Source of the DNA: Natronohydrobacter sp.
Lineage (GTDB): Bacteria; Pseudomonadota; Alphaproteobacteria; Rhodobacterales; Rhodobacteraceae
Reading direction: 5' to 3'
Length of the DNA stretch: 64,000 bases
Assembly: GCA_030603695.1 (NCBI GenBank)
Contig: JAUVXF010000008.1
Coordinates: 1 to 64,000, forward strand
The first letter of the stretch is position 1. Each line of letters begins with the position of its first letter. Below, piece by piece: positions 45,881-55,132 of the stretch. Made by a program: the position numbers and the translations under genes. The notes below the pieces were generated by a model. The model was not told the DNA's origin, searched no databases, and saw only the letters and a program-made list of their open reading frames with translations.

Positions 45881-46824
45881 TGGCGCTTTGGGAAATCCTG
45901 ATTTCGGCCAGTTTCTGGGCGGCGGCAATCCGCATCGCCTCTCCGCTTATCTTTGCCACATTGGGAGAGCTGATCTGCGAACGCGCAGGCGTGCTTAATC
46001 TGGGCATAGAGGGGATCATGGTGATGGGGGCCTTTACGGGCTGGTTTGCCGTGTATCTGGGCCTGCCGCTTTGGGGCGGCGTGGCGGTGGCCTTTGCCTC
46101 TGGCATGCTATTTGGCCTGCTGCATGCCACGCTGACAGTGCCCTTTGGCCTGTCGCAACATGTTGTTGGCCTTGGGATTACGCTTTTGGCCACGGCCACA
46201 GCCTATTTCGCCTACAGGCTGGCACTGCCGCAGGTAACAAGCCCGCCACGGATTGATCCGTTTCAGCCTTTGCCTGTGCCCATCCTGTCGGATATCCCGT
46301 TTTTTGGCCCTGCATTGTTTACCCAGACAGCGCTGACCTATGCCGCCTTCGGGCTGGCGCTGGTGGTGGGGCTGGTGCTTTATCGCACGCCCCTGGGGCT
46401 GGCGGTGCGCGCTGTGGGGGAAAACCCGGCCGCCGCTGCCGCACAGGGCCTGTCTGTCACGGGGCTGCGCATGGGGGCGGTTATCATAGGGTCTGGCTTC
46501 ATGGCTGTGGGGGGGGCTTTTCTCACCCTTTCGGCCTTTTCGTCTTTCTTTTTCGATATGGTCAACGGGCGCGGCTGGATTTGCATTGCGCTTGTGGTCT
46601 TTGGCGCATGGCGGCCCGGCAAGGCGGTGCTGGGCGCGGTGCTGTTTGCGGCATTCGATGCAGGGCAGGTGCGCTTGCAACAGACAGAACTGGGCGCGGT
46701 GCTGCCCTATCAGCTGTTTCTGGCGCTGCCCTTCATCCTGTCAATCGTGGCGCTTGTCATCATGTCGCGCCGCGCCGAAGTGCCCGCCGCGCTGATGGTT
46801 CCATATAACAAAGGGGAACGGTGA
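45877..46824 (+). CDS. BMP-type ABC transporter permease 2
   Basis: A 315-residue permease of the YufQ/NupC type. The family motif is IRIASPLIFATLGELICERAGVLNLGIEGIM (in pieces from about residue 18), followed by the MGAFTGW membrane segment. Its start overlaps the preceding stop (ATGA) and its stop overlaps the amidohydrolase start (TGATG). Confidence 0.92.
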   Translation: MMALWEILISASFWAAAIRIASPLIFATLGELICERAGVLNLGIEGIMVMGAFTGWFAVYLGLPLWGGVAVAFASGMLFGLLHATLTVPFGLSQHVVGLGITLLATATAYFAYRLALPQVTSPPRIDPFQPLPVPILSDIPFFGPALFTQTALTYAAFGLALVVGLVLYRTPLGLAVRAVGENPAAAAAQGLSVTGLRMGAVIIGSGFMAVGGAFLTLSAFSSFFFDMVNGRGWICIALVVFGAWRPGKAVLGAVLFAAFDAGQVRLQQTELGAVLPYQLFLALPFILSIVALVIMSRRAEVPAALMVPYNKGER

Positions 46825-48089
46825 TGTTTGATCTGCTGGTCAAGGGGGGCACGCTGCCCGATGGGCGCGTGGCAGATATCGGGATCACAGGCGCGCAGAT
46901 TGTGGCGGTGGGCCACTTGGAGGCGCAGGCAGGGCAGGTGATCGATGCCACAGGCGATCTGGTCGCGCCGCCCTTTGTCGATCCGCATTTTCATATGGAT
47001 GCAACGCTGTCTTACGGCATGCCGCGCGTCAATGCCTTTGGCACATTGCTGGAAGGGATCAGCCTGTGGGGGGAATTGCGCGATATCGCCACTGTGGAAG
47101 ATATGGTCGCACGCGGCTTGCGCTATTGCGATTGGGCCGTCAGCATGGGGCTTTTGGCCATCCGCACCCATGTGGATACAACCCCAGACCATCTGCGGGG
47201 CGTAGAGGCCATGCTGGAACTGAAGCGCCGCGTGGCCCCTTACTTGGATTTGCAGCTTGTGGCCTTCCCGCAAGATGGCCTCTATCGCAGCGCGACAGGC
47301 CGGGCCAATCTGCTGCGCGCGCTGGATATGGGCGTGGATGTGGTGGGCGGTATCCCCCATTTTGAACGCACCATGGACGAGGGCGCAGAGAGCGTGCGCG
47401 ATCTGTGCCGTATCGCGGCAGAGCGTGGCTTGCCCATAGACCTGCATTGCGACGAAACCGACGACCCCCATAGCCGCCATGTGGAAACCCTTGCGCGCGA
47501 AGTGACGCGCCACGGGCTGGCGGGGCGCGCGGCAGGCAGCCATCTGACATCCATGCATTCGATGGATAATTACTATGTGTCAAAACTGCTGCCGCTGATT
47601 GCCGAATCCGGCCTTGCGGCCATTCCCAACCCGCTGATCAATATCACCCTTCAGGGCCGCCATGACAGCTACCCCAAGCGTCGGGGCCTGACCCGCGTGA
47701 AGGAAATGCAGGCGCTGGGCATCCGCGTGGGCTGGGGCCAGGATTGCGTGCTAGACCCGTGGTATAGCCTTGGCACGGCGGATATGCTGGATGTGGCCTT
47801 TATGGGGCTGCATGTCGCGCAAATGACCCATCCTGACGAAATCGCGCGCTGCTTCCAGATGGTCACACAGGAGAACGCCGCCATCATGGGGTTGGAAGGC
47901 TATGGGCTTGCACCGGGCTGCACCGCCTCTCTGGTGGTGCTGGATGCGGCCAGCCCGACAGAGGCGCTGCGCCTGCGCCCCGACCGGCTGGCGGTGATTT
48001 CCAAAGGCAAGCTGGTGGCGCAGCGCGCCCGCAATGACGCGCGGCTGGATTTGCCCGCGCGCCCGGCACAGGTGCGCCGCAGGTTCTGA
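46824..48089 (+). CDS. codA: Amidohydrolase, cytosine deaminase-like
   Basis: A 421-residue amidohydrolase resembling cytosine deaminase (cytosine to uracil plus ammonia). Metal-binding residues of the subtype I/III barrel are visible: HxH in DPHFHMD (H55, H57), His and Glu in LHCDETDD (about 205-212), His in SHLTSMHS, and Asp in GWGQDCVLDPW. The start overlaps the permease stop, tying the enzyme to the BMP importer. Other members of the family act on isoguanine, creatinine or triazines, so the exact substrate is uncertain. Confidence 0.85.
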   Translation: MFDLLVKGGTLPDGRVADIGITGAQIVAVGHLEAQAGQVIDATGDLVAPPFVDPHFHMDATLSYGMPRVNAFGTLLEGISLWGELRDIATVEDMVARGLRYCDWAVSMGLLAIRTHVDTTPDHLRGVEAMLELKRRVAPYLDLQLVAFPQDGLYRSATGRANLLRALDMGVDVVGGIPHFERTMDEGAESVRDLCRIAAERGLPIDLHCDETDDPHSRHVETLAREVTRHGLAGRAAGSHLTSMHSMDNYYVSKLLPLIAESGLAAIPNPLINITLQGRHDSYPKRRGLTRVKEMQALGIRVGWGQDCVLDPWYSLGTADMLDVAFMGLHVAQMTHPDEIARCFQMVTQENAAIMGLEGYGLAPGCTASLVVLDAASPTEALRLRPDRLAVISKGKLVAQRARNDARLDLPARPAQVRRRF

Positions 48090-48169
48090 GCGGGCGCAGG
48101 CTGCGCGGTGCTTGTGTGCCGCGCCGTGATCTGGCAACAGATTGACCACACAAAAAGATAGGCCCCGCG

Positions 48170-48364
48170 ATGCGCCTGATCGATCCCGCACATCCCTTCT
48201 ACCGCGCCAAATGGCGCCGCTATCTGCTGGTAGCGTTGCCTTTTGTCTGGGCCGGGGTGGAATGGAGTGCGGGCAATCCGGTTTGGGCCTATCTTTCTGC
48301 CGCGATTGGCGGCTATCTGGCATGGCATCTGGTGTTGAACTGGCGCTCTGACAGCGCGGATTAA
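48170..48364 (+). CDS. Small conserved membrane protein (64 residues)
   Basis: A 64-residue protein, MRLIDPAHPFYRAKWRR followed by two hydrophobic stretches (about 19-35 and 39-56). Short proteins with a similar DPxHPFYRxxWRR start are familiar from Rhodobacterales, but I cannot name a function. It lies 80 bases after the amidohydrolase gene; its stop codon overlaps the convergent iolG stop. Confidence 0.6.
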   Translation: MRLIDPAHPFYRAKWRRYLLVALPFVWAGVEWSAGNPVWAYLSAAIGGYLAWHLVLNWRSDSAD

Positions 48365-49350
48365 GCCAAATCCACAGGCAGCCCGGTTGCGCGTGACACT
48401 GTGGCGGCATCTGCCAGAATTTGCGCCTGCAACCCGTCGTGAATATCCGGCTCTGGTGCGGCCCCGCCTGTTGCCGCCGCGATAAAGGCGCGCATTTCGG
48501 CCAGATAGGCGGCCTCATAGCGTTCCAGAAAGAAATGCTGCGCCGGGGCGCGGCGAAACCCTGCTGCGGTGGCGATTTCCACAGTCGTTTCCAACTGGTT
48601 TTCGGCGCGCAGCATGCCGCTTTGACCATGCACCTCTATGCGCTGGTCATACCCGTAAGAAGCGCGGCGCGAGTTGGAAATCTGACAAATCCGCCCGCTG
48701 GCCGTTGTCAGGATAACGGCGGCAGTATCCACATCGCCCGCCGCACCTATGGCGGGATCAACCAGCGCAGACCCTACCGCATGCAGGCGGATGAATTCCT
48801 CGCCCATCAAAAAGCGCGCCATGTCGAAATCATGGATCATCATATCCCGAAACAACCCGCCAGAGCGTTCGATATAAGAGACGGGCGGCGGGGCAGGATC
48901 GCGCGAGGTGATGATGACCAATTCCACCGCGCCGATATCGCCCGCCCGGATGCGCGCGCGCAGAGCGGCGAAATTGGGGTCAAACCGGCGGTTGAACCCT
49001 GTCATGAAGGGCACGCCTGCGGCGGTGACGGCCTCTATGCAGGTGCGGATATTGGCCACGGACATATCCACGGGCTTTTCGCAAAAGATCGCCTTGCCCG
49101 CTCTGGCGGCCGCGATGATCTGATCAAAATGGCTGTCAGTTGGCGTGCCGATGATCACGCCATCCACATCCGGGGCCGAGAGGATCGCGCCCACATCGCG
49201 CACATGTGCGCCTGTGCTGGCTGCCAAGGCCTGCGCGGCAGCGGGCAGGGCATCGGCCACCGCCACCACCTGTGCGCCCTCCAGCGCCTTGATAGAGCGC
49301 GCATGCACCTGCCCGATACGCCCACAGCCCAATAACCCAAGTCTTAGCAT
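48361..49350 (-). CDS. iolG: Inositol 2-dehydrogenase
   Basis: Gfo/Idh/MocA-family enzyme, 329 residues, that oxidises myo-inositol to 2-keto-myo-inositol with NAD+. The Rossmann motif LGLLGCGRIGQVHA opens the protein, the EKP motif reads FCEKPVDMS, and the catalytic region shows GGLFRDMMIHDFDMARFL (Asp and His). YGYDQRIEVHGQSGM is typical of IolG. The ATG at 49350 was chosen; the frame extends to 49416 inside iolJ. Last gene of the minus-strand iolD-C-B-J-G operon. Confidence 0.94.
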   Translation of the reverse strand: MLRLGLLGCGRIGQVHARSIKALEGAQVVAVADALPAAAQALAASTGAHVRDVGAILSAPDVDGVIIGTPTDSHFDQIIAAARAGKAIFCEKPVDMSVANIRTCIEAVTAAGVPFMTGFNRRFDPNFAALRARIRAGDIGAVELVIITSRDPAPPPVSYIERSGGLFRDMMIHDFDMARFLMGEEFIRLHAVGSALVDPAIGAAGDVDTAAVILTTASGRICQISNSRRASYGYDQRIEVHGQSGMLRAENQLETTVEIATAAGFRRAPAQHFFLERYEAAYLAEMRAFIAAATGGAAPEPDIHDGLQAQILADAATVSRATGLPVDLA

Positions 49351-49351
49351 T

Positions 49352-50191
49352 CTATGCCCTTCCTGATGCGCCAAGGCCCCTGATGACCGCGCGCGCGGCC
49401 TCCATGACCGGATCATGTGTTTCCTTCAGTATCGCCACCCTGTCAAACCGGGCCGGATCGGCATGTATGGCCGCGCGCAAGGCCGCGCCAAAGGCCATGC
49501 GCAATTCGGTTCCGATATTGAATTTCGCAATGCGCGATCCCGCCGCAAGTGCTGCGCGCTGGGCATGAGGCACGCCAGAGCCGCCATGAATGACAAGCGC
49601 CACATCGGTCACGGCCTCTATGGCGCGAATGCGCGCCTCATCCAGCCCGCCTTCATGGTCGGTTTGCAAATGCACATTGCCCACCGATATCGCCATGGCA
49701 TCCACCCCCGTTTCGCGCGCGAAGATCGCGGCCTCTCGCGGGTCTGTCCCGGCAGAGGTTTCGCCGCCCGAATAGCCTACAAAGCCAATCTCGCCCTCGC
49801 AGGAAATACCCGCCGCATGGGCCATTGCGGCCACTTGGGCGGTTTCGTCTATATTCTGGGCCAGCGGCTTGCGAGAGCCGTCATACATCAGCGAGGTAAA
49901 CCCCGCCTCCAGCGCCGCGCGGCATTCCGCCAGCGTATAGCCATGATCCAGATGCACCACCACGGGCACATCCACACTGGCCGCCAGATAGCGCATCATC
50001 GCGCCCAGAACGGGCAGGGGGGTATGCGCCCGGCACGATGGCCCGGCCTGCAAGATCACAGGCGCGCGTTCGGCCTGCGCGGCCATGGCATAGGCGCGCA
50101 TATCCTCCCAGCCAAGGCAGACAAGGCCGGGAACGGCATAGCCCTCCTTTAGCGCGGGGTGCAGCACATCGGAAAGGGTTGCAAGTGTCAT
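49352..50191 (-). CDS. iolJ: Class II aldolase, probable 6-phospho-5-dehydro-2-deoxygluconate aldolase (IolJ)
   Basis: A 279-residue class II fructose-bisphosphate-aldolase family protein. Catalytic Asp82 and zinc ligands His83 (HLDHG), Glu134 (CEGEIG), His174 (GNVH) and His202 (IHGGSG) are visible. In an iol operon it most likely splits 2-deoxy-5-keto-gluconate 6-phosphate into dihydroxyacetone phosphate and malonate semialdehyde. Start and stop are tightly coupled (ATGA overlap with iolB; one base before iolG). Many alphaproteobacteria instead use a DUF2090 domain fused to IolC; here the kinase is unfused. Confidence 0.88.
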   Translation of the reverse strand: MTLATLSDVLHPALKEGYAVPGLVCLGWEDMRAYAMAAQAERAPVILQAGPSCRAHTPLPVLGAMMRYLAASVDVPVVVHLDHGYTLAECRAALEAGFTSLMYDGSRKPLAQNIDETAQVAAMAHAAGISCEGEIGFVGYSGGETSAGTDPREAAIFARETGVDAMAISVGNVHLQTDHEGGLDEARIRAIEAVTDVALVIHGGSGVPHAQRAALAAGSRIAKFNIGTELRMAFGAALRAAIHADPARFDRVAILKETHDPVMEAARAVIRGLGASGRA

Positions 50192-51027
50192 TTGAACTTT
50201 GCCACCATATCCATAATGCCGGGGATTGTGTGCAATTGCGCGGCATGGGTGGGTTGGAAATACTGTTTCAGGCTGCGTTGCGATTGCCCGCCAAGGATGG
50301 TGAAATAATACATCTCATAGCCCGGCAGCACGCAGCAGGGGTGATAGCCCTTGTCAATCAGCACGGTGGAACGGTTCATGATGTGATAGGCATCGCCCGG
50401 TTCATTATCCACCCGTTGCAGCATTTGCAGCCCCGACCCGTAATCGGGTTTGAAGCGGAAATTGTAGCATTCATCATGGCGCGTTTCATCCGGCAGCCTG
50501 TCTGTATCATGCTTGTGGCTGGGAAAGCCCGACCAGCCACCCGCGCCCACGGTGAACAACTCGCTCACCAGCAGGCGGCCCACGCGGTCATGATGGGCGG
50601 CGCCCAGAATATGCTTGATCTTGCGGTGTGTCTTGGTGTCATCGCTGCCATATTGCACCACATCCAGATCACCCGCGCGCACGGCAAAAGGGGCCAGCGT
50701 TTCGGCAAATTGCGCGCCAGCGACAAAGACCTCGGTATCTGTCAGCGCGGTGATGCGCGCGCCCGTATCGGTGGGCACATACACGCCTTCGGGTTCGCCA
50801 TCCCAGACATCCGCGCCGCGATTGCCGATTTCGGCAAATCTTTGCCCGCCTGTTTCCACTGTTACTGTGCCCGTTGCAGGCACAATGCAGGTTTCATAGC
50901 CCGACACGCGGTAGTCAAAACTCTCTCCTGCTTTCAGGTGCAGGATGTTGAAATAGACCAAGGGCACAAGCGGATCATTGCAATCCACGATCGGGCGGTT
51001 CTGGTTGTCATGGGGGGCGATATGCAT
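50188..51027 (-). CDS. iolB: 5-deoxy-glucuronate isomerase, IolB family (copy 1)
   Basis: A 279-residue IolB-family double-cupin enzyme that isomerises 5-deoxyglucuronate to 2-deoxy-5-keto-gluconate. Metal-ligand candidates are in PSHKHDTDRLPDE and YHPCCVLPGYEMYY. It is clearly different from the second IolB-like protein at 61415 and shares mainly the metal-site region with it. The ATG is preceded by GAAGGA. It lies between iolC and iolJ. Confidence 0.88.
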   Translation of the reverse strand: MHIAPHDNQNRPIVDCNDPLVPLVYFNILHLKAGESFDYRVSGYETCIVPATGTVTVETGGQRFAEIGNRGADVWDGEPEGVYVPTDTGARITALTDTEVFVAGAQFAETLAPFAVRAGDLDVVQYGSDDTKTHRKIKHILGAAHHDRVGRLLVSELFTVGAGGWSGFPSHKHDTDRLPDETRHDECYNFRFKPDYGSGLQMLQRVDNEPGDAYHIMNRSTVLIDKGYHPCCVLPGYEMYYFTILGGQSQRSLKQYFQPTHAAQLHTIPGIMDMVAKFK

Positions 51028-51038
51028 GGCTTTATCCT

Positions 51039-52007
51039 TCAGGCGGCGGTTGGTGCGGCATGGTGTTTGAGGAAATCATCCAGTTCCGCGCGGCTGGGCA
51101 TGGCAGGCGCGCAGCCCACCCGCGCCACCACCATCGCCGCATTGGCAGAGCCTTGCAAAACGGCGTCACGCAGGCTCAGCCCATCGGCCAGCCCCGCTAC
51201 AAGGCCGCCCATGAAACTGTCACCCGCGCCTGTAGGTTTAAGCGCCTGTGTGCGGTAAATTCCGGTTGTGATTTCGCCATCGGGGGTAACAGTGATCGCG
51301 CCCTTTTCGCCCATCTTGTAGACGGCCAGTTTTGCGCCTGCCGCGACCAGTTCGCGCGCCTTGTCCAGCCCGCGCGCATAATCGCCCGCCATGAACCCGA
51401 ATTCCACATCATTGCCCACAATCACATCACACATCCCGCCCGCGCGGGAATAGACATCTGCGGCCACTTGCGCCGAAGGCCAGGAATAGGGCCGGTAGTC
51501 GATATCGAAAATCAAAGGCAGGCCCGCCGCGCGCGCCAGATCAAAGGCCCGAAAAGCTGCCGTGCGCGAGGGTTCTGCCGCAAATACTGTCCCCGTGGTG
51601 ATCAGCGCATCATAGGCGCTGTAATCCACGGCCTCGACATCCGCTTGCGTCATTTCAAAATCGGCAGCGCCATTGCGGTAGATGACGGATTGGTGATCCT
51701 CTATCCGCGACTCTACCACGGCCAGAGAATTGCGGGCCTCTCCGCCGACAGAGCGCACATGCGCCCGGCCAATGCCGTATTTGTCCAACTCATTCAGCGC
51801 AAAGCGCCCGATTGCATCATCTGACACGCAGGTGACAAGATCGGCACTGCCGCCCAGCTTGCAGATAGCCACACCGATATTGGCGGATGATCCGCCAAGG
51901 CAAGCAAAGAAATGGGTGGCCTCTTCGGTTCTTGTTCCGGGGGGGTCGGGGTAGAAATCCATCCCCGCGCGCCCGATGATGACAAAGCGATTGCCCTTCA
52001 GGATCAT
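51039..52007 (-). CDS. iolC: 5-dehydro-2-deoxygluconokinase
   Basis: A 322-residue PfkB-family kinase that phosphorylates 2-deoxy-5-keto-gluconate. The motif GGSSANIGVAICKLGG is near the N-terminus and the PfkB signature GAGDSFMGGLVAGL near residue 260 carries the catalytic Asp. It lacks the C-terminal DUF2090 aldolase-like domain found in many alphaproteobacterial IolC proteins. One base separates it from iolD. Confidence 0.94.
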   Translation of the reverse strand: MILKGNRFVIIGRAGMDFYPDPPGTRTEEATHFFACLGGSSANIGVAICKLGGSADLVTCVSDDAIGRFALNELDKYGIGRAHVRSVGGEARNSLAVVESRIEDHQSVIYRNGAADFEMTQADVEAVDYSAYDALITTGTVFAAEPSRTAAFRAFDLARAAGLPLIFDIDYRPYSWPSAQVAADVYSRAGGMCDVIVGNDVEFGFMAGDYARGLDKARELVAAGAKLAVYKMGEKGAITVTPDGEITTGIYRTQALKPTGAGDSFMGGLVAGLADGLSLRDAVLQGSANAAMVVARVGCAPAMPSRAELDDFLKHHAAPTAA

Positions 52008-52008
52008 C

Positions 52009-53880
52009 CTACACCCCCTGCCGCTGCGTGCTGCGAGTGGCCTCTATCTCTGCATGTTTGGCGCGCACGCTGGCACTGTCAGAGACTTGCGGCGTGCCCA
52101 CTTCCCACCACGCATGGCCCTGCGTCGTCCAGCCCTCATAGGGATCAACCTGCATGACGATGACGGTGGTCTTGGCAGAGGCTTTTGCCGCGCTGAAGGC
52201 CGCGCCCAGTTCGGCAGGGTTGGCCACGGTCACGGCATCGGCCCCCATTGCGCGGGCATGGCTTTCAAAATCCACCACAAAGGGTTCGGGCACTGTGGGG
52301 CAATCCGCAATCAGATTGTTGAAGCTGTCTTGCCCGGTGTTGTTTTGCAATTTGTTGATGACAGCAAAACCCCCATTATCCAGCACAAGGATGATCAGCT
52401 TCTTTTGCGTCAGCACCGAAGAATAGATATCGGAATTCATCAGCAGATAACTGCCATCGCCCACAAAGACGATTGTATCGCGCTCTGGTTCCGCCTCTGC
52501 CTGCGCAATGCGTGCACCCCATCCGCCCGCGATTTCATAGCCCATGCAGGAAAAGCCAAATTCCACATCCACCGTGCCAATATCCAGCGTGCGCCAATTG
52601 GCGGTAATTTCGGCAGGCAGCCCGCCTGCGGCTGTCACAATACGGTCGCGCGGGTCGCATAGCGCGTTGACCACGCCAATCGCCTGCGCATAGCTGTTGG
52701 GGCGGTTTCCATGGGCGACATTCTGCGCCACAGTGCTATCCCATTTGCGCCGCTCTTGCTGCGCGCGTTCTGTCCAGTCTGCGGGCGCGCGGTAGCCGCC
52801 CATTGCCGCGCCCAGCAGGGGCAGCGCCAGCTTAGCATCGCCCACAACAGGTAGCGAGAGATGTTTCATCGCGTCATGGCGGCCCACATTCAGCCCGATC
52901 AGTTGCGCATCTTTGGCAAAGGCTGTCCATGATCCTGTGGTGAAATCCTGCAAACGCGTTCCAACGGCCAATACAAGATCGGCCTGCCGCGCGATGTCAT
53001 TGGCACTGTCAGAGCCTGTCACCCCGATTGGCCCGATATTGAGCGGGTGTGTGGCCAGCATATTGGCCCGGCCCGCGATGGTTTCCACCACCGGAATGCC
53101 GTGGGCTTCGGCAAATTCGGTCAATTCTGCCACCGCGCCCGAATATTGCACGCCGCCGCCTGCGATGATCATGGGGCGCTTGGCGGCGCGCAAGGCGCGC
53201 GCGGCCTCTGCCACCTCTGCCACATCCGGGGCTTGCCTGCGAATGCGGTGCACGCGGCGGGCGAAAAAGCTTGCGGGGTAATCATAGGCCCAGCCCTGCA
53301 CATCCTGCGGCAGTGCAATAAAGGCCGGGCCGCAATCTGCGGGATCGAGCAGTGTGGCAAGTGCGGCGGGCAGGGATTGGATAACTTGCGCAGGATGGGT
53401 GATGCGATCCCAATAGCGCGAGACGGATTTGAACGCGTCATTCACCCCCAGCGTGGGATTGCCGAAATGTTCCAACTGCTGCAACACCGGGTCTGGCAGG
53501 CGTGTGAGGAAAGTATCACCACACAGCATCAGCACAGGCAGGCGGTTGGCATGGGCCAGCGCTGCGGCTGTCAGCAGATTTGCCGTGCCGGGGCCGGCGC
53601 TGGCCGTGCAGAACATAAACCGCTGGCGCAGATGATATTTGGCATAGGCCGCGGCGGCAAAGCCCATGCTTTGTTCATTCTGGCCCCGGTAAAGCGGCAT
53701 TTCGGCGCGATGGGGATAAAGGGCTTCGCCCAGACAGGGCACATTGCCATGGCCGAAAATGCCAAAGCCGCCGCCGCAAATCCGTGTCTCGACCCCGTCA
53801 ATCTGGATGAACTGGTTCATCAGATAGCGCGTGATCGCCTGTGCGGTGGTTAGCCGGATGGTTGCGCTTGCGGCTGTCAT
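52009..53880 (-). CDS. iolD: 3D-(3,5/4)-trihydroxycyclohexane-1,2-dione hydrolase
   Basis: A 623-residue ThDP-dependent enzyme that hydrolyses the cyclic diketone of inositol breakdown to 5-deoxyglucuronate. The N-terminal ThDP-activating Glu lies in YRGQNEQSMGFAAAAYAK. The cofactor motif runs from GDGSYLLMNSD to DNGGFAVINK near the C-terminus. The ATG at 53880 has GGGAGGA upstream; the open frame extends to 54201 across the promoter and is not used. First gene of the minus-strand iol operon. Confidence 0.95.
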   Translation of the reverse strand: MTAASATIRLTTAQAITRYLMNQFIQIDGVETRICGGGFGIFGHGNVPCLGEALYPHRAEMPLYRGQNEQSMGFAAAAYAKYHLRQRFMFCTASAGPGTANLLTAAALAHANRLPVLMLCGDTFLTRLPDPVLQQLEHFGNPTLGVNDAFKSVSRYWDRITHPAQVIQSLPAALATLLDPADCGPAFIALPQDVQGWAYDYPASFFARRVHRIRRQAPDVAEVAEAARALRAAKRPMIIAGGGVQYSGAVAELTEFAEAHGIPVVETIAGRANMLATHPLNIGPIGVTGSDSANDIARQADLVLAVGTRLQDFTTGSWTAFAKDAQLIGLNVGRHDAMKHLSLPVVGDAKLALPLLGAAMGGYRAPADWTERAQQERRKWDSTVAQNVAHGNRPNSYAQAIGVVNALCDPRDRIVTAAGGLPAEITANWRTLDIGTVDVEFGFSCMGYEIAGGWGARIAQAEAEPERDTIVFVGDGSYLLMNSDIYSSVLTQKKLIILVLDNGGFAVINKLQNNTGQDSFNNLIADCPTVPEPFVVDFESHARAMGADAVTVANPAELGAAFSAAKASAKTTVIVMQVDPYEGWTTQGHAWWEVGTPQVSDSASVRAKHAEIEATRSTQRQGV

Positions 53881-53927
53881 GTGATCCTCCCTGCTCTTAT
53901 GCCTGCGGCACAAGCTTGATTGCCTGT

Positions 53928-53986
53928 TGCACAAGCCTGCGCCACAGGATAACAATTTTGCAACCGGTTGCAACAGGGCTTGTGCA
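53928..53986. promoter_or_regulatory. iol divergent promoter with LacI-type operator flanked by an inverted repeat
   Basis: The operator-like palindrome TTGCAACCGGTTGCAA (53958-53973) sits between iolD and the divergent oxidoreductase gene. It is flanked by TGCACAAGCC (53928-53937) and GGCTTGTGCA (53977-53986), exact inverted copies; a further GCACAAGC lies at 53908-53915. The central palindrome recurs identically at 58394-58409, next to the LacI-family gene. Confidence 0.75.
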
Positions 53987-54002
53987 TGCAAAGGGGCGAA
54001 TC

Positions 54003-55118
54003 GTGACAGAGATCGGAATCGGGCTGATCGGGGGCGGGTATATGGGCAAGGCCCATGCCGTTGCCTATGCCGCAGTGGGGGCGGTGTTTGATACAACGCT
54101 GCGCCCAAGGCTGGAGATGGTGGCCGCCTCCAGCCCCGCCAGTGCAGAGCGCTACCGCGCGGCCTTTGGCTTTGCCCGCGCCGCTGCGGATTGGCGTGCA
54201 TTGGTGGCTGATCCGAGGGTAGAGGCGGTTATCATCGCCTCGCCGCAAGAAACGCACCGCGCCATTGCAGAGGCAGCCTTTGCGCTGGGAAAGCCTGTGT
54301 TTTGTGAAAAACCTTTGGGCGCTTCGCTGGAGGATGCGCGGGCGATGGTTGCGGCGGCTGAGGCCGCGCAAATGCCCAATATGATCGGCTTCAACTATGT
54401 GCGCACGCCCGCCACGCAATTCGTGCGCCAGCTTTTGGCCGAAGGCGCGATCGGGCAGCCCACCTGGTTTCGCGGAGAGCATACAGAGGATTTTCTGGCC
54501 AATCCTGACGCCCCGTTCAACTGGCGTTGCGAGGGCCGCGCAAATGGCTGCATGGGCGATCTGGCCCCGCATATGATAAACTGCGCGCTGGCGCTGATGG
54601 GCGATGTGGCAGAGCTTTCCGCCCGGATAGAGACCATCCACCCCACCCGGCCCGGCCCGCACGGCCCTGTGCCTGTCACCAATGATGATCACGGGCAGAT
54701 GATGGCGCGCTTTGCCTCTGGCGCGATGGGGCAGTTCTATTTCAGCCGCACAGCCACAGGGCGCAAGATGGGCTATGCTTATGAAATTCATGGCACAAAA
54801 GGTGCGATCCGCTTTGATCAGGAAGATCAGAACGCCGTGCATCTCTACCAGATGGACGGGCGCGAGGCCACGCGCGGTTTCACCAAAATCCTGACAGGGC
54901 CAGCCCATCCCGATTATCTGCCCTTCTGTCAGGGGCCGGGGCATGGCACGGGCTATCAGGATCAGATCATCATAGAGGCGCGGGATTTCCTGCGCGCGAT
55001 CCAGACGCGCCAGCCCGTCTGGCCCACCTTCCGCGATGGGCTTGCCGTGGCGCAGGTTATCGATACCGCTTTCGCCTCGGCCGCTGAGGGCCGCTGGCTG
55101 TCTGTTCCAAATGGCTGA
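54003..55118 (+). CDS. Gfo/Idh/MocA-family oxidoreductase (inositol-isomer dehydrogenase candidate)
   Basis: A 371-residue NAD(P)-dependent dehydrogenase. The Rossmann motif IGLIGGGYMGKAHAVAY is at the N-terminus, the EKP motif reads FCEKPLGAS, and the catalytic part shows GCMGDLAPHMINCAL (Asp and His). It differs from iolG and may oxidise another inositol isomer or a related sugar. The start is GTG at 54003 with AAAGGGG upstream; the open frame extends to 53841 over the promoter and is rejected. First gene of the plus-strand iol unit. Confidence 0.9.
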   Translation: MTEIGIGLIGGGYMGKAHAVAYAAVGAVFDTTLRPRLEMVAASSPASAERYRAAFGFARAAADWRALVADPRVEAVIIASPQETHRAIAEAAFALGKPVFCEKPLGASLEDARAMVAAAEAAQMPNMIGFNYVRTPATQFVRQLLAEGAIGQPTWFRGEHTEDFLANPDAPFNWRCEGRANGCMGDLAPHMINCALALMGDVAELSARIETIHPTRPGPHGPVPVTNDDHGQMMARFASGAMGQFYFSRTATGRKMGYAYEIHGTKGAIRFDQEDQNAVHLYQMDGREATRGFTKILTGPAHPDYLPFCQGPGHGTGYQDQIIIEARDFLRAIQTRQPVWPTFRDGLAVAQVIDTAFASAAEGRWLSVPNG

Positions 55119-55132
55119 AAGGGCCTGACATC

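Noticed and set aside
53877-54944. 355-residue minus-strand frame opposite the first iol oxidoreductase
   Set aside because: It would cover the iol promoter and operator and be antisense to a clear Rossmann-fold gene.
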